Source: Pseudomonas sp.
GTDB taxonomy: Bacteria > Pseudomonadota > Gammaproteobacteria > Pseudomonadales > Pseudomonadaceae
NCBI GenBank assembly: GCA_029239415.1
Contig: JAQZAY010000008.1
Coordinates: forward strand, 1-29,340
Length of the DNA: 29,340 nt
Direction of reading: 5' to 3'
Shown: piece after piece, positions 18,346 through 28,169 of the stretch
Numbering within the stretch: position 1 is the first letter of the stretch
How the letters are laid out: each line of letters begins with the position of its first letter
Program-made: the position numbers and the translations under genes
The notes under the pieces: generated by a model
What the model saw: only the letters and a program-made list of their open reading frames with translations
Databases searched by the model: none
What the model was told of the DNA's origin: nothing

Positions 18346-18642
18346 ATGGAAGTGAGCAAGACCAAGACCAGTTTCTACCGCCGCCTCTACGTGGCCTGGC
18401 TGATCGACAGCCAGGCCGCCAGCAGCGTCCCGGCGCTGATGGAAGTCACCGGCATGCCCAGGCGCACGGCCCAGGACACCATCGCGGCCCTGGCGGACCT
18501 GGACATCGTCTGCGAGTTCGAGCAAGAGCAAGGGGCGCGCAATCATGCCGGGCAATACCGGATACGTGACTGGGGGGCAGTGGATCGGCGATGGATCGAA
18601 CAGCACCAGAAGCGCATCCGCGACGTGCTTGGCTATCCCTGA
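18346..18642 (+). CDS. Small winged-helix DNA-binding protein
   Basis: A 98-residue protein. Residues about 8-75 read as a winged helix: FYRRLYVAWLID, SSVPALMEVTGMPRRTAQDTIAALADLDIVCEFEQ (helix-turn-helix with a T-G-MPRRT-Q-TI recognition helix), then a short wing (GARNHAGQYRIRDWG). The C-terminus (RRWIEQHQKRIRDVLGYP) is a basic helix. I know conserved proteins of this type in pseudomonads but not a specific target. AAAGGA precedes ATG 18346 by nine bases. It is the last gene of the run starting with the cfcR-like gene and converges on yccS with a 27-bp gap. Confidence 0.75.
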   Translation: MEVSKTKTSFYRRLYVAWLIDSQAASSVPALMEVTGMPRRTAQDTIAALADLDIVCEFEQEQGARNHAGQYRIRDWGAVDRRWIEQHQKRIRDVLGYP

Positions 18643-18669
18643 GGCCGCTGCCGCACAGCGATCGAGGTG

Positions 18670-20850
18670 TCAGGCCGGCGTAGCCTTGATCAGGTGCGCG
18701 GCCAGTGTCCGTAGTGGTCCCAACTGCCGGCAGATCAACGCCAGCTGTGTCTGCACCAGCCGCTGGTTCTCATCCAGTTCCTCCGGCATCTGCTCCAGCG
18801 TATCGGCCAGCGCGTGCTCTTCATCGCTGTGGATCGCCACCGGCAGCTTGGCGGACAGGCCGTTGGCGATCTCGTCGAGGCTCTGGGCCAGGCTGCCACC
18901 GACTTCGTCTATCAAGTGCGCGTGGACCTCGCTCGGCAGCGCCGTGTCGCGGTGTGCGCCCAGTCCCGAGAGATAGCTGAGCAGGGTGTGGGACAGCACC
19001 AGGAAACGAAAGCCCACATCCGCCTCCTTTCTGAAGTGTCCCGGCTCCATCAGCATGTTGGCCAGCGTGGTCGACAGCGCCGCATCGGCATTGTGCGCAT
19101 TGCGCCGGGCGAGGCGATAGGCGAGGTCGTCACGCTTGCCATGGGCATACTGCTGCATGATCTGGCGCAGGTAGATGCTGTTGCACGTCAGGGTGTTGGC
19201 CAGTGCCTTGTTCAGACGGCGACCTTGCCAGTCGGGCAGGAACAGGAACACCGCCACGATGGCGATCAGGCTGCCGACCAGGGTATCGAACAGGCGAGGC
19301 AGGAACAGCCCGTAGCCGTCGCCGGTCTGGTTGAAGCAGAACAGGACCATCAGGGTGATCGCGGCCGTGGCCAGGGTATAGCGGGTGGTGCGGTTGACAA
19401 AGAATATCACCCCGGCCGCCACGGCGAACAACGACTGCACGACGGGGCTGGGGAACAGGTCGAACAACGCCCAGCCCACGGTCAGGCCGATGGCGGTACC
19501 GAGGATCCGCTGCACCAGTTTGCGCCGCGTTGCGCCATAGTTGGGCTGGCAGACGAACAGCGTGGTCAGGATGATCCAGTAGCCCTGGGTGGGGTGGATC
19601 AGGTGCACCATGCCATAGCCGATCGACAATGCCAGCGACAGGCGCAGGGCATGACGGAACAGCAGCGAAGTCGGGGTCAGCTGGGTGCGCAGGCGACTCC
19701 AGACGTCCTTGAGGCTGCGCGGCGAACGGTCGAGCAGGCTGCTGTCGCTGGCATCGGCCAGGCCGTCGGGGTTGCTCGCCGAGCCAAGCAGGCGGTCGAG
19801 GGTGGCGAGGTTGGCCGACAGCGCCCGCAGCGAGCGCAGCAACCCGCGCCAGGCCGGGTTGTTCTGCAGGCGCAGATGATCGAGCGAGGCGTGCAGGTCT
19901 TCCAGTGTCTCGGCAAAGCCGGTGCCATAGGCAAAGGGCTGGCGCAGGCGGATCGACTCGGAAAGCTGCTGGCAGGCCGCGCCCTGCTGGCGCAGCAGGC
20001 GTTGGCAGCGGAACATCACGTCGCTGTGGAAGAAAGCCTCGGCCAGGGCATTGTAGGGGTAGTGCGAGGCGCTAACGCGCTCATGGATGTCCTGGGCGAG
20101 GAAGTACAGCTTGAGGTAGCGACTTACCTTGGCGTTGGGCTGGCTGTTGCCGACGCGGTGCAGGATGATTTCCTTGGCGATGTTGAGCGCGGCCACCACC
20201 TTGCCATTCTGCTGCGCCAGCTCCAGGCGGCGGGCTTCGATATCCAGGTTGCGCACGGGCTCGAACAGGTTGGCCTTGAGCTTGAGGTAGCGTCCCAGCT
20301 CGCGGAACAGCCGGGCCAGGCCCTGCTGCACGGGCTGGTGGGCGAACAGCGCCTGCCAGAGCACCGAGAGCAGGCCGTACCACGCCGCGCCGGCCACCAG
20401 CAGCAAGGGCTCATGCCAGAAGTCGCTGACCTGGCCGCCGCGCTGGTCGACGCCGATCATGGTGTAGACGGCCAGGATCAACGTGGCCGAGGCAATCGCA
20501 CCATAGCGTTCGCCCAACGCGCCGAGCATGGTCAGGCCGAAGGTTGCCAACGCCAGGGCGCAGGCGAACACCAGCGGGTAGGGAAACAGCAATTCCACCG
20601 AGAGCGCCGCGATGGTGAAGCACACCAGGGTCACGGCCAGGGCGTTGAGGCGACCCTGCCAACTGTCGTCGGTCTCGGCCAGGGCACTGGCGATGATGCC
20701 CAGGAACAGCGGGATCAGCAGGCTCATCTCGTCCTGGTACCAGCACAGCGCCATGCTGCCGGTGAGCGCGATCAGGACACGGATGCTGTAGCTGAACTTG
20801 TCCTGGCCCCACAAGCGACGCAGGGAATGACGAAGAGACGACGATGACAT
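18670..20850 (-). CDS. yccS: YccS/FUSC-family inner-membrane protein
   Basis: A 726-residue integral membrane protein of the fusaric-acid-resistance-like (FUSC) superfamily, YccS branch. Two blocks of about six hydrophobic helices (residues about 20-150 and 395-520) are separated by a long helical cytoplasmic part. Another soluble helical domain lies at the C-terminus. Seen motifs: QDKFSYSIRVLIALTGSMALCWYQ, LGIIASALAETDDSWQGRLNA (typical of YccS), HLIHPTQGYWIILTTLFVCQPNYGATRRKLVQRILGTAIG and RLFDTLVGSLIA. Some FUSC proteins are aromatic-acid effluxers, but the substrate of YccS is unknown. The start at 20850 lacks a clear ribosome site. The 120-bp region upstream contains two hairpin-forming repeats. 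Confidence 0.88.
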   Translation of the reverse strand: MSSSSLRHSLRRLWGQDKFSYSIRVLIALTGSMALCWYQDEMSLLIPLFLGIIASALAETDDSWQGRLNALAVTLVCFTIAALSVELLFPYPLVFACALALATFGLTMLGALGERYGAIASATLILAVYTMIGVDQRGGQVSDFWHEPLLLVAGAAWYGLLSVLWQALFAHQPVQQGLARLFRELGRYLKLKANLFEPVRNLDIEARRLELAQQNGKVVAALNIAKEIILHRVGNSQPNAKVSRYLKLYFLAQDIHERVSASHYPYNALAEAFFHSDVMFRCQRLLRQQGAACQQLSESIRLRQPFAYGTGFAETLEDLHASLDHLRLQNNPAWRGLLRSLRALSANLATLDRLLGSASNPDGLADASDSSLLDRSPRSLKDVWSRLRTQLTPTSLLFRHALRLSLALSIGYGMVHLIHPTQGYWIILTTLFVCQPNYGATRRKLVQRILGTAIGLTVGWALFDLFPSPVVQSLFAVAAGVIFFVNRTTRYTLATAAITLMVLFCFNQTGDGYGLFLPRLFDTLVGSLIAIVAVFLFLPDWQGRRLNKALANTLTCNSIYLRQIMQQYAHGKRDDLAYRLARRNAHNADAALSTTLANMLMEPGHFRKEADVGFRFLVLSHTLLSYLSGLGAHRDTALPSEVHAHLIDEVGGSLAQSLDEIANGLSAKLPVAIHSDEEHALADTLEQMPEELDENQRLVQTQLALICRQLGPLRTLAAHLIKATPA

Positions 20851-20893
20851 GATGGGCGTGGGGCCTGCTGGGCTAGGGTCGAGAATGAACCAT

Positions 20894-20946
20894 GCCTGGC
20901 GACGGTATGCCGCCAGGCGTCACGGACCAGCAAGAAGCGTTCCGTG
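20894..20946. repeat. Two adjacent inverted repeats between the flavoprotein gene and yccS
   Basis: GCCTGGCG (20894-20901) pairs with CGCCAGGC (20911-20918) over a nine-base loop. CACGGA (20921-20926) pairs with TCCGTG (20941-20946) over 14 bases. They lie downstream of the flavoprotein stop (minus strand) and before the yccS start. No T-tract follows either, so I call them structured intergenic sequence, not a terminator. Confidence 0.5.
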
Positions 20947-20970
20947 CTGCACCGATTCTAACGCGAAAGC

Positions 20971-22152
20971 CTAGACGAACTGTGCGGCGGCATTCGCCGA
21001 GGCCCAGGCCCACTGGAAATTGAAACCGCCCAGGTGGCCGCTGACGTCGACGACTTCGCCGATGAAGTACAGGCCGGGGCTTTTCAACGACTCCATGGTC
21101 TTGGACGAGACCTCGCGGGTATCGACGCCGCCCAGGGTGACCTCGGCGGTGCGATAGCCCTCGGTGCCGGCGGGGACAACCTGCCAGGCCGACAGCTTCT
21201 CGGCCACCTGAGCGAGCTCCGCGGGCGTGTACTGCTTCATCGGCCTGGAGACGAACCAATGCTCGGCCAGCAGGTTGGCCATCTTGCGCGTGAACAGTTC
21301 ACCGAGCAGGGTCTTGAGCTCGCTGTTGGGGCGTTCGGACTGCTGCTGTTGCAGCCAGGACAATGCATCATGGTCGGGCAGCAGGTTGATCTCGAGCGTA
21401 TCGCCCGCCTCCCAGAACGATGACACCTGCAGGATCGCCGGGCCGCTGAGGCCGCGGTGGGTGAACAGCAGGTTCTCGCGAAAGCTCGTGCCGTTGCAGC
21501 TGGCGACGCAATCGAGCGAGGTACCGGACAGTTCGGTGCACAGCGTCTTGAGCTGAGGCTCGGTAATGGTGAACGGCACCAGGCCCGCGCGGGTCGGCAG
21601 CACGCTGTGGCCGAACTGGCGCGCGACCTGGTAGCCGAAGCCCGTCGCGCCCAGCGTGGGAATCGACAGGCCGCCAGTGGCGATCACCAGCGACTGGCAG
21701 CGCCAAGGGCCGGCGCTGGTTTGCAGCCAGTAGCCGTCCTCGGTCTTTTCGATCTGCTCGATGCGGGTATCCATGCGCAGCTGGGCACCGGCGCTGTCGC
21801 ACTCGGCCAGCAGCAGGTCGAGGATGTCACTGGACTTGTTGTCGCAGAACAGCTGGCCGAGCTTTTTCTCGTGGTACGGCACGGCGTGCTTGGCCACCAG
21901 CCCGATGAAGTCCCACTGGGTATAGCGGGCCAGCGCCGACTTGCAGAAGTGCGGGTTCTGCGAGAGGAAGTTGGCGGGTTCGCAGTACATGTTGGTGAAG
22001 TTGCAGCGCCCGCCGCCGGACATGAGGATCTTCTTGCCGGGTTTGTTGGCATGGTCGAGCAGTTGCACCCGGCGGCCGCGCTGGGCAGCGGTCAGGGCGC
22101 ACATCAGGCCGGCAGCGCCGGCACCGATGATGATTACGTCGGTGCTTTGCAC
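20971..22152 (-). CDS. HI0933/YhiN-type FAD-dependent oxidoreductase
   Basis: A predicted flavoprotein of about 393 residues. The N-terminal dinucleotide-binding fold is VIIIGAGAAGLMCALTAAQRG with the Asp of LLDHANKPG at the end of strand two. Then comes the family-specific KPGKKILMSGGGRCNFTN segment. Later it has VIATGGLSIPTLGATGFGYQVARQFGH and, near the end, GVDTREVSSKTMESLKSPGLYFIGEVVDVSGHLGGFNFQWAWASA, the second FAD-contacting region. These fit the HI0933-like (aminoacetone oxidase-family annotated) group, whose true reaction is not established. I choose GTG 22152 because GAGGGA lies seven bases before it and the fold begins right after; GTG 22185 would add 11 residues without such a site. 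Confidence 0.85.
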   Translation of the reverse strand: MQSTDVIIIGAGAAGLMCALTAAQRGRRVQLLDHANKPGKKILMSGGGRCNFTNMYCEPANFLSQNPHFCKSALARYTQWDFIGLVAKHAVPYHEKKLGQLFCDNKSSDILDLLLAECDSAGAQLRMDTRIEQIEKTEDGYWLQTSAGPWRCQSLVIATGGLSIPTLGATGFGYQVARQFGHSVLPTRAGLVPFTITEPQLKTLCTELSGTSLDCVASCNGTSFRENLLFTHRGLSGPAILQVSSFWEAGDTLEINLLPDHDALSWLQQQQSERPNSELKTLLGELFTRKMANLLAEHWFVSRPMKQYTPAELAQVAEKLSAWQVVPAGTEGYRTAEVTLGGVDTREVSSKTMESLKSPGLYFIGEVVDVSGHLGGFNFQWAWASANAAAQFV

Positions 22153-22177
22153 GGGGAGATCCCTCAACGATTTCAGT

Positions 22178-22210
22178 AACGCCACCGGCCCTTGCAGGAG
22201 CGGTGGCGTT
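22178..22210. repeat. Perfect 10-bp inverted repeat between dbpA and the flavoprotein gene
   Basis: AACGCCACCG (22178-22187) and CGGTGGCGTT (22201-22210) enclose 13 bases. It starts ten bases after the dbpA stop and ends about 25 bases before the flavoprotein start on the minus strand. No T-tract follows, so it could be an mRNA stability or attenuation hairpin. Confidence 0.6.
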
Positions 22211-22219
22211 CATGCGGCT

Positions 22220-23605
<1,386 letters not shown>

Positions 23606-23663
23606 GAGGCGGGCCTGAAGGGCAAAAATGCCGAGCAGTGTACCAGCCTCGTGGCCTTTGGCC

Positions 23664-25091
23664 CTAAGGTTCGATCTGCTCGACCGGACGAGGAGCACGC
23701 CTTCCGTCCGTTGGCGCCAGTTGCAGGAAGATCGCCGCGGCCAGCATGGCCATCAGGCCAATGCTCACGAACGTCAGCTGGAAGGCGCCCAGGGTGCTTT
23801 CGACGCCCTCGGCGCTGCCGGCAGCGGTGAAGCCGCCCAGCAATGCGCCGGCGCACGCCACGCCCAGGCTCAGCGACAGTTGCGCCACCACCGACAGCAA
23901 GCCATTGCCGCTACTGGCGCTGGCATCGTCCAGGTCGATCAGCGTCACGGTGTTCATGGCGGTGAACTGCATCGAGTTCACTGCCCCCAGCAAGGCCAGC
24001 TGGGCCAGCAGCAACGGGTAGGGGGTACTCTCGCTGACCAGGCCCAGGCTGCACAGCAGCACGCCCAGCAGCAAGGTATTGCTGGTGAGGATGATGCGAT
24101 AGCCCAGGCGCTCGATCAGCGGGCGCGCGATGGACTTGGCGAGCATGGCCGCGGCGGCCAGGGGAATCATGCTCATGCCGGCTTGCGAAGGCGAATACCC
24201 GAGCGCCACCTGCAGCAGCAGCGGCACCAGGAAGGGCAGGGCGCCGCTGCCCAGGCGGGCGAACAGGTTGCCCAGGATGCCCACCGAGAAGGTCCGGGTA
24301 CGGAACAGGCGTGGCGAGAACAGCGGGTTCTCGATGCGCCCGGCGCGCAGCCAGTACGCCGCCAGGCAGGCCATGCCGGCAAACAGCAGCAGCATGACCC
24401 GCAGGTGCGGCAAGTGCAGCTCGCCCAGGCCCTCCATGGCGATGGTGATCAGCACCATCGCCGCGCCGAACAGCACGAAGCCGAGGCCATCGAACGCCGT
24501 GCGTTCGGCGCCGCGCAGGTCGGGGATGAACTTCCAGACCGCGTAGCAGCCAAGCGCGCCCACCGGCAGGTTGAGCAGGAAGATCCAGTGCCAGCTGAGA
24601 ATCTCCACCAGCCAGCCGCCCAGGGTCGGCCCCAGCAGCGGCCCGAGCAGGCCAGGGATGGTGATGAAGCTCATGATCCGCACCAGTTCCGAACGCGGAT
24701 ACGCGCGCAGCACCACCAGGCGCCCGACCGGCAGCATCAGCGCGCCGCCCAGGCCCTGGATGACCCGCGCGCCGACCAACAGGCCCAGGCTGTTGGCCAG
24801 CGCGCAGAGCAGCGAGCCGAAGCTGAACAGCAGGATGGCGCTGAAGAAGATCCGCTTGGTGCCGAAGCGGTCGGCGATCCAGCCCGAGGCCGGGATCAGC
24901 AGCGCCACGGTGAGCATGTAGGCGATGATCACCCCCTGCATGCGCAGCGGGTTCTCGGCCAGGTCCAGTGCCATGGCCGGCAGGGCGGTATTGAGGATGG
25001 TGCCGTCCAGCGACTGCATGAAGAAGGCGATGGCCACCACCCATGGAATCCAGCGGGCAGTGGTCGGGTCCAGCGGCGTACGTTCGGGCAT
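23664..25091 (-). CDS. MFS exporter, DHA2 family (MdtD-like)
   Basis: A 475-residue major-facilitator protein with about 14 hydrophobic helices, probably a proton-driven drug or metabolite exporter in the inner membrane. The N-terminal WIPWVVAIAFFMQSLDGTILNTALPAMALDL is the DHA2 motif (D-T-I-x-N-x-A-L-P). The loop 2-3 signature is ASGWIADRFGTKRIF, and motif C-like GLLGPLLGPTLGGWLVE follows in helix five. The LSWHWIFLLNLPVG segment is typical. E. coli MdtD is of similar length, but this locus has no mdtABC neighbours, so I do not assign the symbol. ATG 25091 has AAGG upstream; the longer reading to 25220 would translate a REP element and is rejected. Confidence 0.88.
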   Translation of the reverse strand: MPERTPLDPTTARWIPWVVAIAFFMQSLDGTILNTALPAMALDLAENPLRMQGVIIAYMLTVALLIPASGWIADRFGTKRIFFSAILLFSFGSLLCALANSLGLLVGARVIQGLGGALMLPVGRLVVLRAYPRSELVRIMSFITIPGLLGPLLGPTLGGWLVEILSWHWIFLLNLPVGALGCYAVWKFIPDLRGAERTAFDGLGFVLFGAAMVLITIAMEGLGELHLPHLRVMLLLFAGMACLAAYWLRAGRIENPLFSPRLFRTRTFSVGILGNLFARLGSGALPFLVPLLLQVALGYSPSQAGMSMIPLAAAAMLAKSIARPLIERLGYRIILTSNTLLLGVLLCSLGLVSESTPYPLLLAQLALLGAVNSMQFTAMNTVTLIDLDDASASSGNGLLSVVAQLSLSLGVACAGALLGGFTAAGSAEGVESTLGAFQLTFVSIGLMAMLAAAIFLQLAPTDGRRAPRPVEQIEP

Positions 25092-25131
25092 GGGGGATGG
25101 CCTTGAGTCGGTAACAACGTTAAAGCCCAAC

Positions 25132-25229
25132 GCTGTACCTGTGGGAGCTGGCTTGCCAGCGAATTGGGCGCTGCCGATATATGGCCCTACCGGCCTATTC
25201 GCTGGCAAGCCAGCCCCCACAGGTACAGC
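25132..25229. repeat. REP-type inverted pair upstream of the MFS gene
   Basis: Arms 25132-25163 and 25198-25229 (32 bp each) are reverse complements at 31 of 32 positions, separated by 34 bp. The arms contain CCTGTGGGAGCTGG and TTGCCAGCGAA, a common P. putida-group REP type and different in its inner bases from the pair at 11612-11704. It lies between the tldE-like stop and the MFS start on the minus strand and could form a transcript-end hairpin. Confidence 0.92.
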
Positions 25230-25239
25230 TGAGCCCCGC

Positions 25240-26571
25240 TCACAATGTCAGGGTCAATCCTCTGACCAGCGCCCCCGGCAAATGACTCGATCCGGTTTGT
25301 CTCTGCCCGTACGTGCTGGTCGACAGGATCATCTCGCGCTCGCGCGTCAGCGCCTCGAGCCGGCTGCCGAGCAGGCTGTACAGGCTGTCGTCGAAGCGCA
25401 TGGTGCTCACCGGTGCCTGGATCCTGCCGTTCTCGACCCAGAAGGTGGCGAAGCGAGTCAGCCCTGTCATGCGTGCGGCGGGCAGGTCGGAGTAGTTCAG
25501 GTACCACAGGTTGCTGATGTACAGGCCGGTGTCCAGGCGGGCCAGCACGTCACTGCTGGCCAGGTCCCCGCTACCCATGCTCAGCGCGCAAGGCGACTCG
25601 TGGCTGTCGGCGCCATTGGCCTCGAGCGCGAACTCGGCCGCGCTGCGGGCGCTCACCAGCCGCTCCAGCGCCCGTCCTTCGCTGACCAGCTGCAGATCGC
25701 TGCGCGGCGAGCCTTCGTCGGAAAACGCCGGACTCAGGGAACCGCTGACCTGCTCGTCGATGTTCAGCAAGGGGCTGAGCTGCGCATCGCCGCTGTACAG
25801 CCGCTGCAAGGGGCTGTCGCCCGTGGCCAGTGACTGGGCCGAGAACCCGCCCCAGCCCAGCAGGCCGGTGATTTCTTCGAGCGCGGCCGGTGCCAGGAAG
25901 GCGCGGTATTGCCCAGGATCGAGCGCCCGCGAAGGCCTGCCCAGGAAGTCGAGCTGCTCGCGCGCCTGCTGCAGGCGCGCCGCGAACGCTTCGCTGCTCC
26001 AGGCCTGGCCTGCGTAGTTGGCCTTGACCGCCTGGCCGTTGGCATGGAACAGGCTCCAGTCGAAATTGAAGCTGTTGGCCTGGTGCCAGCCAAAGGCACC
26101 GTACGAGCTGGCAAAGCCCCGGCAGATCGGTCCGGCCGCATAGATACCCACCAGGTCCAGCGCGGCTGCACCCCGTTCGACTTCGGCCAGCACCTCGCCC
26201 AGGTCGGGCAAGGGCTCTTCGAGCAGGCTATGGCTTTGCCAGGGTTGCTCGTTCAGTGTGAGGTAGGGGTCGGCGGCGAGCAGCGCCAGGGTAGCGCGTA
26301 GCTGGGCAAGCGCCTGCTCGAGCCGTTCGCTGTCGACCTGGGCCTGGTCGCCGAGGGTGAACTGCATTTCGGCCTGGCGCCCATCCTTGACCAGCCGCAG
26401 CAAGGCGCTGGCCTGGCTGACCTCGCCGGCCTGGCGCACGCGGGCATGGTTGAAGCGGATGAACTGCGAGTGCTCGGCGCTGTAGCTGAAGGTGAAATGC
26501 TCGCCGGGCCCGAGCGCCGTGTGCAGGTGATCCACAAGCGTCTGGAAGCGTTGCAGGGGTGTGGCGGGCAT
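25240..26571 (-). CDS. TldE/PmbA-like subunit of a TldD-TldE protease
   Basis: A 443-residue protein of the TldD/PmbA superfamily. In characterised pairs TldD and TldE form a heterodimeric metalloprotease that cleaves unfolded peptides, including precursor peptides such as microcin B17; TldE lacks the metal site and helps bind the substrate. Here no HExxxH is present, as expected for a TldE type. Recognisable segments are SAEHSQFIRFNHARVRQAGEVSQASALLRL (the superfamily N-terminal strand pattern), FASSYGAFGWHQANSFNFDWSLFHANGQAVKANYAGQAW and the C-terminal GLYISNLWYLNYSDLPAARMTGLTRFATFWVENGRI. Its ATG overlaps the stop codon of the upstream tldD-like gene by one base (TGATG), so the two subunits are translationally coupled. 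Confidence 0.85.
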   Translation of the reverse strand: MPATPLQRFQTLVDHLHTALGPGEHFTFSYSAEHSQFIRFNHARVRQAGEVSQASALLRLVKDGRQAEMQFTLGDQAQVDSERLEQALAQLRATLALLAADPYLTLNEQPWQSHSLLEEPLPDLGEVLAEVERGAAALDLVGIYAAGPICRGFASSYGAFGWHQANSFNFDWSLFHANGQAVKANYAGQAWSSEAFAARLQQAREQLDFLGRPSRALDPGQYRAFLAPAALEEITGLLGWGGFSAQSLATGDSPLQRLYSGDAQLSPLLNIDEQVSGSLSPAFSDEGSPRSDLQLVSEGRALERLVSARSAAEFALEANGADSHESPCALSMGSGDLASSDVLARLDTGLYISNLWYLNYSDLPAARMTGLTRFATFWVENGRIQAPVSTMRFDDSLYSLLGSRLEALTREREMILSTSTYGQRQTGSSHLPGALVRGLTLTL

Positions 26572-28013
26572 CAGGCGTCTCCTCCGAATACATCGATCTG
26601 GCTGAACACGCAGGCAGGCGAGGCGTGCCCGACCCGCACCACCTGGTTCGGCTCCCCCTTGCCGCAGTTGGGCGTACCCAGCACCTGGAAGGTGCTGCGG
26701 TCACCGACGGCGCTGAGGTTGCTCCAGAATTGCGCGGAGATGCCGCGGTAGTTGGGGTTCTTCACCACGCCCCTGAGCTCGCCATCCTCGATCAGCTGGC
26801 CCCATTCGCAACCGAACTGGAACTTGTTGCGCGCGTCATCGATAGACCAGGAGCGGTTGGTGCGCATCAGGATGCCGTGCTCGATGCCGCCGACCAGTTG
26901 CTCCAGCGTCTGGTCGCCCGGCTCGATGTTGAGGTTGGCCATGCGGTCGATCGGTGCCCGGTTCCAGCCGCAGGCCCGGCTGTTGGCCACGCCATCCAGG
27001 CCTGACCGATACTGTGACAGTGCGCCGCCCAGTGGGCGTAGCAACAGCCCATCGCGAATCAGGAATTGCTTGCTTGCAGGGGTGCCATCGTCGTCATGGC
27101 TGTAGCTGGCGAGCTCTTCGCCGATGCTCGGGTCGAAGGTCACGTTGAGCAGGCGCGAGCCATACTGCAGTTCGCCAAAATCGCTGGCCTTGACGAAGCT
27201 GGTGCCGGCGTAGTTGCGCTCATCGCCGAGGATGCGGTCCATCTCGAGCGGATGGCCGATCGATTCATGGATCTGCAGCATCATCTGGTCTGGCATCAGC
27301 AACAGGTCCCGCGGGCCGCTCGGGGTATTAGGGGCGAGGAGCAGCTGGAGCGCCTGGTCGGCGACCCATGCGCCCGAACCGACCAGTCCACAGCGCTCGA
27401 GTACCTCCAGACCGCCTTGCTGGCCGAAGTTCTCGCGGCCAAGGCTGCGGCTCTGGCTGTCGCGCCCGTCGCTGGCGGTGGCGCTGAAGCCCGGAAACAG
27501 GAAGCGCTGGGCGTGGCGCAATTGAGCGCCGGCGCTGTTCAGGTAGACCTGCTCGACGGTGCTGATACTCAAGCTGGCCTGCCAGTTCACCAGGCGGCTG
27601 TCGCGCGGCACGCTGGCCGATTCGGCAGCCAGCAGCGCCTGGCACTCGGCCAGCGATGGCACGGGCTGATCAAGGTTGGGCGAGCAGTAGTCGTGGCGCT
27701 CGCTGGCCACTGCCTGCTCGCTGAGGTCAAGCAGGGCGAGACCGCTGACCTGGCGGGCCAGGGCCTCGGCGCGTTCCAACGCTTGCTGCAGACCGGACTG
27801 GGAGAGATCGGCGGTAGCTGCATAGGCCTCGACGCCCTTGATGCGCACGGTCAGCATCGCGCCTTGGTCCTCATGCAGGAACGGCGGCTCGGCCACATCG
27901 CGGCGCACCGACAGCGACTGCGAAGACTGCCTGACGTGCCTCAGTGAAAAGAACTCGGCCGTGCTGCGCAGCGCGGCGAAGCGCTGGCGCAGCAAGGCGC
28001 TGGAATCGAACAT
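26571..28013 (-). CDS. TldD-like metalloprotease subunit
   Basis: The 480-residue catalytic partner of the downstream TldE-like protein. The zinc motif HESIGH (HExxxH; His249, Glu250, His254) lies in QMMLQIHESIGHPLEMDRILGDERNYAG. The third ligand candidate is Cys450 in TPNCGKGEP. The middle domain has DRLLNVTFDPSIGEELASYSHDDDGTPAS-type sequence, and MANLNIEPGDQTLEQLVGGIEHGILM is the conserved late segment. ATG 28013 has GGAGG eight bases upstream; an extension to 28055 is less likely. No signal peptide, so cytoplasmic. Pseudomonads usually also carry a canonical tldD/pmbA pair elsewhere, so this may be a second, divergent copy. No RiPP precursor gene is visible next to it. Confidence 0.88.
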   Translation of the reverse strand: MFDSSALLRQRFAALRSTAEFFSLRHVRQSSQSLSVRRDVAEPPFLHEDQGAMLTVRIKGVEAYAATADLSQSGLQQALERAEALARQVSGLALLDLSEQAVASERHDYCSPNLDQPVPSLAECQALLAAESASVPRDSRLVNWQASLSISTVEQVYLNSAGAQLRHAQRFLFPGFSATASDGRDSQSRSLGRENFGQQGGLEVLERCGLVGSGAWVADQALQLLLAPNTPSGPRDLLLMPDQMMLQIHESIGHPLEMDRILGDERNYAGTSFVKASDFGELQYGSRLLNVTFDPSIGEELASYSHDDDGTPASKQFLIRDGLLLRPLGGALSQYRSGLDGVANSRACGWNRAPIDRMANLNIEPGDQTLEQLVGGIEHGILMRTNRSWSIDDARNKFQFGCEWGQLIEDGELRGVVKNPNYRGISAQFWSNLSAVGDRSTFQVLGTPNCGKGEPNQVVRVGHASPACVFSQIDVFGGDA

Positions 28014-28033
28014 GCGGTGACCTCCGGGTACGC

Positions 28034-28056
28034 GGTGGCTCCCCCTCAGAACCACC
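28034..28056 (-). other. Leader hairpin upstream of the tldD-like gene
   Basis: On the minus strand GGTGGTTC and GAGCCACC pair over eight positions (one G-U) around a TGAGGGG loop, about 10 bases before the GGAGG ribosome site. The rest of the 156-bp gap to the ZapE-like stop shows only a weak promoter candidate (CATACT near 28110). Confidence 0.4.
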
Positions 28057-28169
28057 CGCCTTGCATGCTCAGGCAGGTTCGTCCCCGGCCCGAAGCGATA
28101 CGCGCTCAGTATGGCAGTCTCGCACTTCCCCGGTCAGCAAAAGCCAGGCAGCGCAAGACATGATGCCGC

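Noticed and set aside
23628..25106. A 492-codon open frame on the plus strand
   Set aside because: It is opposite the MFS gene, dominated by Gln, Arg, His and Ala, with no family signature; a shadow frame.
25092..25220. N-terminal extension of the MFS protein
   Set aside because: It would translate the REP element (MGAGLPANRPVGPYIG...) before the normal DHA2 N-terminus; ATG 25091 fits the family length.
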